Of a DNA stretch of 64,000 nt, positions 35,864 to 43,502 are shown one piece after another. The number at the start of each line of letters is the position of its first letter. The stretch's first letter is position 1. Under the pieces are notes generated by a model. That model worked only from the letters and a program-made list of their open reading frames with translations. It was not told the origin of the DNA and did no database searches. The DNA lies in NCBI GenBank assembly GCA_033765345.1, contig JANRIC010000131.1, positions 42,628 to 106,627 of the forward strand, given 5' to 3'. The stretch comes from JANRIC01 sp033765345. GTDB taxonomy: Bacteria > Bacteroidota > Bacteroidia > Cytophagales > Microscillaceae. The position numbers and the translations under genes were made by a program.

Positions 35864-36451
35864 TTAGTTGTCTTCAAACTCCCGGTATTCACTCTGACGA
35901 TGATAATATTGCTCATAATACTCAAGTGTGCAAGGTGGAAAGAAAAAAACCTGGATGATGAGCTTCTCATCTTCATTTAAAGCCAAGCTTAAACCCCGCT
36001 CTGGATAGACCCATTCTTTTTTCTTCAGAATAAATTCATGCCAGGCAAAATCCAGTTTGGCTTCGGGTGTTCCCAGTTTTTTGATGATCTTCCGGCATTC
36101 ATCTTCATCAAAAGACCAGTAATCCGTCATCAAATAAACTAAGGTATCTTGATGATAGTGAAAAAACAATGGTTCTTCAAAATTGGGCAATATCAATGAA
36201 TTAAAGCGGGTTTCGTAGCCATTTTTGGGTTGAATGTGCCGACCTTCCCCAGGCTCAAAATTAAAATGTGCCTCTATCTCTGATCGCAGACATGGGCTGC
36301 GGAGTCCCTTCCAGTCCAGGAGATTTTTTTGCTGAATGAGGCGAATATCTTCCAAGCAATTGGTCATAGTTGTAGGGTTTTTGAACGAATGATACATCGA
36401 GAATGCAGCAATAAGCACACACAAACTAAGGTAAGATACGATTTTGATCAT
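35864..36451 (-). CDS. small membrane-anchored hypothetical protein in eCIS-type locus
   Basis: 195 residues with one N-terminal hydrophobic segment (VSYLSLCVLIAAFSMYH), so anchored in or exported across the inner membrane. The soluble part contains Cys residues (NCLEDIR, SPCLRSE, DECRK and PPCTLEYYEQYY) and acidic ends. No family is recognised. It begins 13 bp after the metalloprotease-like effector gene's stop and precedes the DUF4157 gene, so an immunity or chaperone role is conceivable but not shown. Confidence 0.6.
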   Translation of the reverse strand: MIKIVSYLSLCVLIAAFSMYHSFKNPTTMTNCLEDIRLIQQKNLLDWKGLRSPCLRSEIEAHFNFEPGEGRHIQPKNGYETRFNSLILPNFEEPLFFHYHQDTLVYLMTDYWSFDEDECRKIIKKLGTPEAKLDFAWHEFILKKKEWVYPERGLSLALNEDEKLIIQVFFFPPCTLEYYEQYYHRQSEYREFEDN

Positions 36452-36464
36452 GATTTTTTGCCCT

Positions 36465-38078
36465 TTATTGAATTAAATTGACCTTTCCTAAGAAAAAAGC
36501 CGCCAGCAGATTCTTCAGTCCGACGATTCCGGCAAGCTGTTCGGCATTGCTTGCTTCACCATAAGTACCCAGCCCAGGCACTTTAAAAGCGTTTTTGGGG
36601 TCGTGGTAGCTTCCTTCAATGGTAGCTCTCAGGGCATCATCTATACTGACACTATTCCAGACAATCTTGGTCAGATAATCGGTGATCCCCTCACGCAATA
36701 CTTTATTTCCTTGTTTATCACTCATTGTGTTGCGGTATTTTACGTGGTCAGGATGCTCCAGCGTATGGATATATTCGTGAATACAGGTTTTGAATAATTT
36801 CCAAAATATATTTTTATTTTCTTCGTCCGTTTTGCCTTTGAATAACTGAATAAATACTTTACCTTCATCTGCAAAACCCGGCCAGCCTTTGTGGGTGGCG
36901 ACCAGTTCGGATCGGTATTTTTTGACCATATCTTTTTGGATGGCTGCCAGTAGTTCTTTTTCCGGGCTTCGAGACTGGTCAGCCTGATGCTCACGGCTGA
37001 TGGTAGCGACTTCATTTTCATTGTCCTCGATGATTTTTTGCACCCGCCAGTTTATGCTTTCATCTTCAAAAGCCTTTCCTCCTGCGGCAAACTGTTTTTC
37101 TTTATTGCTCCAAGCATCAAAAAGATTTACATTTTTGACCATGGGAGCTTTTGCTCTGCTGGAATAATATTTATCTCCAAAAAGGCGATCAACGGCTTTT
37201 TTGGATTCAAGGGCAATTTTTTCTATTTGCCCCCAGTCGTGGAGATTTTTAGGGTCTTTATGTTCTTTGGCTTTGTTTTTACCGAGCCTTTCATATTGAT
37301 TGATAATGGTATCTTCTACCACTTTGCGAACCCTGTCTTCGTATTTGCCTTTGCCTAGTATTTCGGGGATAAAATCCGGCTTTTTTTTAGTTACCGGATC
37401 GACTTTGATCTCTGTGGAAATGGTCTCTTTGATGGCATCACTTTCTACTTTATGGGGTATATGTGTGCCTTTGTTGATGTCGGCTGCGGTAATAGAAGCG
37501 ATTTTATTACGCTCTACCTGATAATTTGTGGAAAAATCCTTGTCTAAGGCCTCAAAAGTCGGTTGGTCAAGTGCGCCACTCTGGTTGATTCCTTTGGCTT
37601 TTTGATACTCAAGCAACACTAAATATTCGTAAGTGGTGAAATTTTCATTATAAGCATCGATGGTATAATAACCCAGTTCGGCAAGAGCAATGTCCATTTT
37701 AATAACGGCCAGGTCTTTATCCCCATCTTTGAGTGTTCTTTTACCTTCGGAAATGGCTTCTAGGGTTGCATCCGACTGAAAGCGGATTGCTTTGGCTTTT
37801 TTTTGGATAGCATTAGGGAAGGATGATGCCTTTGCTTTGGCCGAGCGTTGTTGCAACATACTGAGCAGATTCTCCCCTACAAAAGCAGAGTCGTTTTGAG
37901 GAGATACCATATCTGAAAAAATCGGCTCTTGGGTACTAGTCTGCGGTTCTTCTATCTGAGAAACAGGCTCAGTCAGCGTATTCTCGTCCAAAAGGAGGTT
38001 TTGATCCACTTTTTTAGGTTGGGTCTTGGTAGAATGATTCCGAGGTGTCTGACGCTGAATTCGGGAGGCTTTCATCAT
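36465..38078 (-). CDS. eCIS-type effector: peptidoglycan-binding-like plus zinc metalloprotease-like domain
   Basis: 537 residues from the ATG pair at 38075-38078 (MMKASRIQRQTPRN); the start at 38108 lies in poorly conserved sequence. The order is: an N-terminal Met-Lys-Ala-Ser, Arg-rich start and low-complexity linker; an MLQQRSAKAKAS block near 85; a peptidoglycan-binding-like helical domain at about 125-190 (LAVIKMDIALAELGYY, GALDQPTFEALD); a long unassigned middle; then HEYIH near 434-438 with a downstream Glu in VLREGITDYL. HExxH plus a distal Glu is a zincin (gluzincin-like) site. Together with the DUF4157 partner, this looks like a toxin cargo. Target unknown. Confidence 0.72.
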   Translation of the reverse strand: MMKASRIQRQTPRNHSTKTQPKKVDQNLLLDENTLTEPVSQIEEPQTSTQEPIFSDMVSPQNDSAFVGENLLSMLQQRSAKAKASSFPNAIQKKAKAIRFQSDATLEAISEGKRTLKDGDKDLAVIKMDIALAELGYYTIDAYNENFTTYEYLVLLEYQKAKGINQSGALDQPTFEALDKDFSTNYQVERNKIASITAADINKGTHIPHKVESDAIKETISTEIKVDPVTKKKPDFIPEILGKGKYEDRVRKVVEDTIINQYERLGKNKAKEHKDPKNLHDWGQIEKIALESKKAVDRLFGDKYYSSRAKAPMVKNVNLFDAWSNKEKQFAAGGKAFEDESINWRVQKIIEDNENEVATISREHQADQSRSPEKELLAAIQKDMVKKYRSELVATHKGWPGFADEGKVFIQLFKGKTDEENKNIFWKLFKTCIHEYIHTLEHPDHVKYRNTMSDKQGNKVLREGITDYLTKIVWNSVSIDDALRATIEGSYHDPKNAFKVPGLGTYGEASNAEQLAGIVGLKNLLAAFFLGKVNLIQ

Positions 38079-38224
38079 AGCACAACAAGTTTTTTTTAAA
38101 TGTATCAAAATTTATGCAATAACACAAGGATATTTACCCCCAGATAGAGCTTTAGCATCAAAATTAAGGAATTCATAAACAATATATGGTAGTATGTAAT
38201 GAGTAATGCTGTTTGTTCAAAACA

Positions 38225-38248
38225 GTGGGCTGTGATGACACAGCCCAC
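38225..38248. terminator. GC-rich perfect hairpin
   Basis: GTGGGCTGTG (38225-38234) and CACAGCCCAC (38239-38248) form a perfect 10-bp stem with a 4-nt loop in the 235-bp gap between the YgiQ gene and the effector gene. There is no T-run, so it may be a dispersed repeat: a related CACAGCCCATGGCG occurs near 63775. Nothing else is seen in this gap. Confidence 0.45.
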
Positions 38249-38312
38249 GGCGGTTTGTTATTTGTGCATGAGATCTTTAATACTACCAATTTAGGGTACT
38301 ATTTATAGAATT

Positions 38313-40184
38313 TCAAGATTTTTTACCTTTCTTCCTCCCTCCCACAAGTTTCTGAATCAGTTCGCTTTTGCCAAGTTTCTGGAGTTTATCGGCGATAAGT
38401 TTGCGGTTTTCGGGTTTGTACCAGAAGAAAAAGAGGTGTTGGTTTTTCTTTTCCTTGTCGCTTTTGGCAGTGTAGACGGGTTTGAGGGTATAAGGATGTA
38501 CGCCAGAGTAATAAATCACCGTGGCTACGGTCATGGGCGTGGGCGTAAAGCCTTGTACCTGCTCAAGTTGGAAGCCCATATCCTTGGTTTCTACGGCGAG
38601 GTTGGCCATATCGGCTTCTTCACAACCTGGGTGGCTGGAGATAAAATAAGGAATCAGGGGTTGTTCTTTGCCGTATTTTTGATTGAGGCGGTCGAATCGC
38701 TCCTTAAAAGCGTGAAAGAACCTAAAAGAAGGTTTACGCATAATCCGCAGGGTATCGTCAGAGGTGTGTTCGGGAGCTACTTTGAGGCGGCCAGCCACGT
38801 GGTTTTTGACCAGGTTGTCCATATATTCTTCCATATCATCTTTATCACCTACTTTGTTGTGCCCTTCTACCAGCAGGTCATAGCGAATGCCGCTACTCAC
38901 AAAGGCTTTTTTTACGTCGGGATGTGCGGCGGCTTTTTTGTAAATCTCTGTAAGCGGTTTGTGGCTCGTATCCAAGTTATGACACACTACCGGGTGAATG
39001 CAGGAAGGCGAAGTACAGCGATCACAAATCTCCTGGACTTTGCCCTTCATCTTGTACATATTGGCCGAAGGTCCGCCCAGGTCGCTGATGTATCCTTTGA
39101 AATCGGGCATTTTGGTCACCTCGTCCACTTCTTTGAGGATGGACTTTTCGGAGCGTGAAGCAATAAATTTACCCTGATGCGCCGAAATGGTGCAAAAGCT
39201 ACATCCCCCAAAACAGCCCCGGTGCATATTGATCGAGAATTTGATCATTTCATAAGCCGGGATTGTACCGCGTTTTTTGTATTTGGGGTGCGGCAGACGG
39301 GTATAGGGCAAATCAAAGGACTGATCGATGGTCTCTTCAGTCATCGGCGGGAAGGGCGGATTGATAACCAGGGTCTTGTCACCGACTTTCTGCAAAATAC
39401 GGCGAGCATTGACCTTGTTGGATTCCTGCTCTACGATTTTGAAATTAGCGGCGTATTTGATTTTATCTTTGAGGCAAAGTTCGTGGGCATTGATTTCTAC
39501 GTCTTTCCAGTTTTTATTGATGGGCATTTTTTGGCTTTTATCCACCAAAAAGGCAGTCTGCGGCACAGTACGCATCGAGGAGAAAGGAACGCCTTTTTCA
39601 GAAAGGCTTAAAATCTCGTGCAGGGCTTGTTCGCCCATACCATACACGAGCATATCCGCACCACTGCTTTCAAGGATGGTTGGGAACAGTCGATCTGCCC
39701 AATAATCGTAATGCGTTACCCTTCTTAGCGAAGCCTCGATGCCACCGATGAGTACTGGCACGTCGGGGTAAAGCTCTTTTAATATCTTGGTATAAACATT
39801 AACGGCATAATCGGGGCGAAAACCAGCCAATCCGCCTGGTGTATAGGCATCGGTATTGCGTTTGCGTTTGTTGGCGGTGTAGTGGTTTACCATTGAGTCC
39901 ATACAGCCAGAGGTGACTCCAAAAAAGAGCCTCGGGCGACCGAATTTTTTAAAATCCCGCAAATCATCCTGCCAGTTGGGTTGAGCGATGATCGCCACCC
40001 GGTAGCCTGCGTGCTCCAGAATCCTGCCGATGACTGCCGGTCCGAAAGCCGGATGATCTACATACGCATCTCCCGAAACCAGAATGACATCCAACTCTTC
40101 CCAACCCCTTTTTTTGACTTCCTCTGCTGTGATCGGCAACCAATCCGTGATGGGTCTTTCCGCTACATTTTTTTTCGTCTCCAT
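38313..40184 (-). CDS. YgiQ family radical SAM protein
   Basis: 623 residues. The radical-SAM CxxxCxxC is in HRGCFGGCSFCTISAHQG near 315-330, with an N-terminal cobalamin-like region (DVILVSGDAYVDHPAFGPAVIGRIL) and YgiQ hallmarks such as GGIEASLRRVTHYDYW and KVAPEHTSD. A second cysteine cluster (ICDRCTSPSCIHPVVC) follows the SAM motif and may carry another metal site. YgiQ (UPF0313) proteins are widespread, with no settled reaction. The start METKKNVAERPITDWLP aligns with the family start. Confidence 0.93.
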   Translation of the reverse strand: METKKNVAERPITDWLPITAEEVKKRGWEELDVILVSGDAYVDHPAFGPAVIGRILEHAGYRVAIIAQPNWQDDLRDFKKFGRPRLFFGVTSGCMDSMVNHYTANKRKRNTDAYTPGGLAGFRPDYAVNVYTKILKELYPDVPVLIGGIEASLRRVTHYDYWADRLFPTILESSGADMLVYGMGEQALHEILSLSEKGVPFSSMRTVPQTAFLVDKSQKMPINKNWKDVEINAHELCLKDKIKYAANFKIVEQESNKVNARRILQKVGDKTLVINPPFPPMTEETIDQSFDLPYTRLPHPKYKKRGTIPAYEMIKFSINMHRGCFGGCSFCTISAHQGKFIASRSEKSILKEVDEVTKMPDFKGYISDLGGPSANMYKMKGKVQEICDRCTSPSCIHPVVCHNLDTSHKPLTEIYKKAAAHPDVKKAFVSSGIRYDLLVEGHNKVGDKDDMEEYMDNLVKNHVAGRLKVAPEHTSDDTLRIMRKPSFRFFHAFKERFDRLNQKYGKEQPLIPYFISSHPGCEEADMANLAVETKDMGFQLEQVQGFTPTPMTVATVIYYSGVHPYTLKPVYTAKSDKEKKNQHLFFFWYKPENRKLIADKLQKLGKSELIQKLVGGRKKGKKS

Positions 40185-40318
40185 GGTGCAAATTTAATGA
40201 ATTTAGCCCTAGCACGAAAACGATTTGTAGAATTTGAGGGTTTTGGGGAAATGGATGATTTTTAAGGAGAAAGTTTTTAAGGAAAATCAGGGTTTGTTGG
40301 TCATAGCATAGTAGTCAA

Positions 40319-40654
40319 ATACCAACACCAACGGTAAATGCCTGTTGAATACAAAAAAATTCGCCAACACCAACGGTAAATGCCTGTTGAATACAAAAAA
40401 ATTCGCCAAGCCGAGCGTAAATGCCTGTTGAATACAAAAAAAATCGCCAAACCGGGCGTAAATGCCTGTTGAATACAAAAAAAATCGCCAAACCGGGCGT
40501 AAATGCCTGTTGAATACAAAAAAATTCGCCAAGCCGAGCGTAAATGCCTGTTGAATACAAAAAAATTCGCCAAGCCGAGCGTAAATGCCTGTTGAATACA
40601 AAAAAATTCGCCAAACCGAGCGTAAATGTGTGTTGAATGCAGAAAAATCAGGCA
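40319..40654. repeat. 42-bp tandem repeat, 8 units
   Basis: The core TAAATGCCTGTTGAATACAA followed by an A-run of 7-8 and (T)TCGCCAA(C/G/A) recurs every 42 bp, eight times; the last copy is degraded (TAAATGTGTG). The 42-bp period is 14 codons, and all three minus-strand frames are open (for example F-F-V-F-N-R-H-L), so long spurious ORFs result. It lies just downstream of the DUF5686 gene stop. There are no spacers, so it is not a CRISPR. Confidence 0.95.
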
Positions 40655-40708
40655 AATACGAGTGTAACAAACTAGTTCCTCTAACTCCCTCCACTCCCAA
40701 CACCTCAC

Positions 40709-43246
40709 TTAAAGCTCAAACCTTGCCTGAAAAAACACCCCAAATTTGCGAGCATCCGGGTTGCTCAGATAGGTCAGGCGGTGCATGAAGTAGACCCTGA
40801 AAAAGCGCAGGATATTACCCAGTCCATAACCTACCTCTATGTATGGTGTTCCGCTAAATCCTTTGGGCTGAACAATTGCATTCCCAAAAGGGTCTGTAGC
40901 AGGGATAACATCCTGGTTAGCTTGGCGCAGACTGCCATAGGCTGCATTGGCGGCCACAAAAGTACGAAGCTTGAGTTTTTTAAGGAAACCGACACGGTTG
41001 GATATCAAACCATTAAAATCATGCTCCCAGTTGAAGGTCACCTGCTTGTCGCTGATAAATTCACGATAATTCATCAGGTTAAAGCCATAAAAATTATAGA
41101 AAAAACCTTCATTCCCCAGGTGAATATCCAGCAAGGTATAAGGGAGTGTGGAAGGTGTGTAAGAAGCATATAAATTGTAATAAGAACTTCCCAACACGCC
41201 GAGACGCAAGTCTTGCTCAAAAGCAACGGCAAATTTATGGTATTCAAAATCTCCCCCCCAGAAGTTTTTAAGCCCTAGTGTGTAGCGGAAAGTCACGGTA
41301 GGCAGTTTGGAGCCCCCCAGGCTAAAGCGTTCGTTTCCATTGTAAAGATATAATTCATCTTTGGAGAGTCGGGTTTCAAAAATCAACTCGGTGGTTGTGT
41401 AATTTCGTTTCGTGACTTGTCCATTATCGCCTGACTCTACCAAATAAGCAAAATGGTTTCCGATCTGATTAAGTTGTAGATTGGTAATGCGCAAAGTCTG
41501 TGTAAATCCTTTGGCTATGTCGGATTGGATAAACGCATTGGTGCGATTCATATAAAAAGGTGACCGATTGGATACATTAAAAAAGCTCAAAGAAGCGACA
41601 AAAGCTCCTGCGGTGACCACACTTTCGGAGTTGGCACCCACCTGTAAAATATCGTGACGATGCTCAATGCCTATCTCTGTCCAACGCTTACGGCTTGGGA
41701 TAAACCGTATCCTGCCGCCATATTTGAGTTCCTTGTCTTTTGTGCCATAAGCCACGTACCCTTTTAACTCAAGCATATCACTAAACAAAGTATTGGTACG
41801 CGCACCGATGCGGAATCGCTGCCCTTCTACATCATTGAAGGCATACGTAAAAAGATAGTTACCGATGTCAATCGGTCCGGCAGAAAAATAACCCGTACTC
41901 AAAATATTGAGGATTTCAGAATAAGTTTTGACAACGGGTACCTGCTTGATGGTATCTATCAGTTCATACGTTCTGATTTCGGCAGGAGTCAGCGAATCGT
42001 GGCGATTGATAGGCCAGTATTTTTCATCATAGCGGTAAGCATCCTGATTGACGATCAGGGGTTGGTTATAAAATTTGATGGGATATTCTTTATTAACAAC
42101 CAAGTCTTTGTTAGACACATAAAATTTGGCGATGATTCCGGCAGATTTTTCCGTAAGTTGTGCAATGTCAATCAATACCCGGGTTTTGACGGGTAGCCAG
42201 GCTCCGTTGGTAGTAGGAGCGAGTTCCTGCTGGATTTTGAGTTTTTCCACAAAGTTGATATTGGCAATTTTACCAATTTTGACATCAATTTGTTTGAGGG
42301 CATAAGTGGCTTTGTCAATCCAAATAATACCTTCAAAAGCTAAATCCTGCTCACGTTTGGGGTAAATCTCGATTTTATAGCAGAAGTGCTCCCCGACCAT
42401 CATACTGTCTGCCATATAATAATCATAGTAAGACTTCCACCCATCCGCCAAGGGGGATACAAAGTCTTTTTCCAAGATTTTCATCCAGTTTTTGTAGAAA
42501 TTATATTCCTGAAAAGATGAACCGAGCAATTGAGAAAGCGGCGAGTTATCATCCACTCCTACGCCTTCTATTTTGGTTTTGACGACCTGTTCTTTTTTTC
42601 TTTCGGGATTCCCTTTGAAATAAAAACGGGAGATCGTTTCGGAGAGAAATAAAGGGATCAGGGGTTGCCCGTCTTCCCCTGTCAGTCCGCCTACTTCCTC
42701 AATGGCATTTTGTACTTTTTGGATAATTTTGCGCTCGCCGAACTTTTCTGTTACATTGTCAATATCCAGTTCTACTTTGGTATAGCTCTCATATTCGTAA
42801 TAATCAAGCCTCCGTTTATCATTGATTTCTTTATTTTTGAGTACATTTCGCATGATGGGGTAAGAGGGGTCTTCGCCCGACTCTACCACGATTTCGGCGA
42901 GTTTGGTGCTTTCGCTCTCTAGTTGGAAATTGAGGATGATGACATTATTATCGGTATTTTTCGGATCAATGGCTTTGGTTCGGGTCTTGTAGCCGATGTA
43001 AGATACCACAATGGAGTCATTAATTTGGGCAAGTTTGAGGGTATAATATCCGTCAAAATCAGTGGTAGTACCTTTTTGGGGGTCAGATTTGGGGTATACA
43101 TTCCCAAAAGGGATAGCTTCTCCGGTTTCGGCATCGATAATTTTACCTTTGATTGTAAAGGATTGCGCTTGCAGATGTTGCGTAGCACAAAATGTGGTCA
43201 GTACACTTAACAAAAAAGTATAAAGTGTTTTCAATATTCTATTCAT
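40709..43246 (-). CDS. DUF5686 outer-membrane protein with CarboxypepD_reg-like domain
   Basis: 845 residues. A signal peptide ends at HLQAQ. Residues about 29-115 are a carboxypeptidase-regulatory-like beta sandwich (FTIKGKIIDAETGEAIPFGNVYPK, GTTTDFDGYYTLKL, VVSYIGYKTR). The rest is the DUF5686 region, ending in beta-barrel-like amphipathic strands and a terminal Phe-Glu-Leu (FQARFEL), consistent with an outer-membrane porin-like location. Function is unknown; relatives are widespread in Bacteroidota. The 256-bp gap upstream (43247-43502) contains nothing recognisable. Confidence 0.85.
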   Translation of the reverse strand: MNRILKTLYTFLLSVLTTFCATQHLQAQSFTIKGKIIDAETGEAIPFGNVYPKSDPQKGTTTDFDGYYTLKLAQINDSIVVSYIGYKTRTKAIDPKNTDNNVIILNFQLESESTKLAEIVVESGEDPSYPIMRNVLKNKEINDKRRLDYYEYESYTKVELDIDNVTEKFGERKIIQKVQNAIEEVGGLTGEDGQPLIPLFLSETISRFYFKGNPERKKEQVVKTKIEGVGVDDNSPLSQLLGSSFQEYNFYKNWMKILEKDFVSPLADGWKSYYDYYMADSMMVGEHFCYKIEIYPKREQDLAFEGIIWIDKATYALKQIDVKIGKIANINFVEKLKIQQELAPTTNGAWLPVKTRVLIDIAQLTEKSAGIIAKFYVSNKDLVVNKEYPIKFYNQPLIVNQDAYRYDEKYWPINRHDSLTPAEIRTYELIDTIKQVPVVKTYSEILNILSTGYFSAGPIDIGNYLFTYAFNDVEGQRFRIGARTNTLFSDMLELKGYVAYGTKDKELKYGGRIRFIPSRKRWTEIGIEHRHDILQVGANSESVVTAGAFVASLSFFNVSNRSPFYMNRTNAFIQSDIAKGFTQTLRITNLQLNQIGNHFAYLVESGDNGQVTKRNYTTTELIFETRLSKDELYLYNGNERFSLGGSKLPTVTFRYTLGLKNFWGGDFEYHKFAVAFEQDLRLGVLGSSYYNLYASYTPSTLPYTLLDIHLGNEGFFYNFYGFNLMNYREFISDKQVTFNWEHDFNGLISNRVGFLKKLKLRTFVAANAAYGSLRQANQDVIPATDPFGNAIVQPKGFSGTPYIEVGYGLGNILRFFRVYFMHRLTYLSNPDARKFGVFFQARFEL

Positions 43247-43502
43247 GAATGATTTTTTGAAATGAGTTCAGCGACTTTGATTTTGCTAAAAACAAGCTAT
43301 TTATGTTTTAGGTTGAAATCAGTTTATGAATTTGATAAGAACGTACTTATTAAATCAGCAAAAAAACTAATTAGTATAAATGCTAAATATCCTAAACCTA
43401 AGACAGTTTTTCATAAAAAATCGTTGCAAAGCAGGTCGTATTTTTCAGATTTATGTCTTTATTCTACGAATAATTTTAACGAATCTTTTAATAAGTATAT
43501 AT

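Noticed and set aside
40319..40654. CRISPR array
   Set aside because: Units are uniform 42-bp copies with no unique spacers and no cas genes are present.
40287..40708. Three overlapping minus-strand ORFs over the 42-bp repeat
   Set aside because: All three frames are open because the period is 14 codons and has no stop; a real gene would show one preferred frame.
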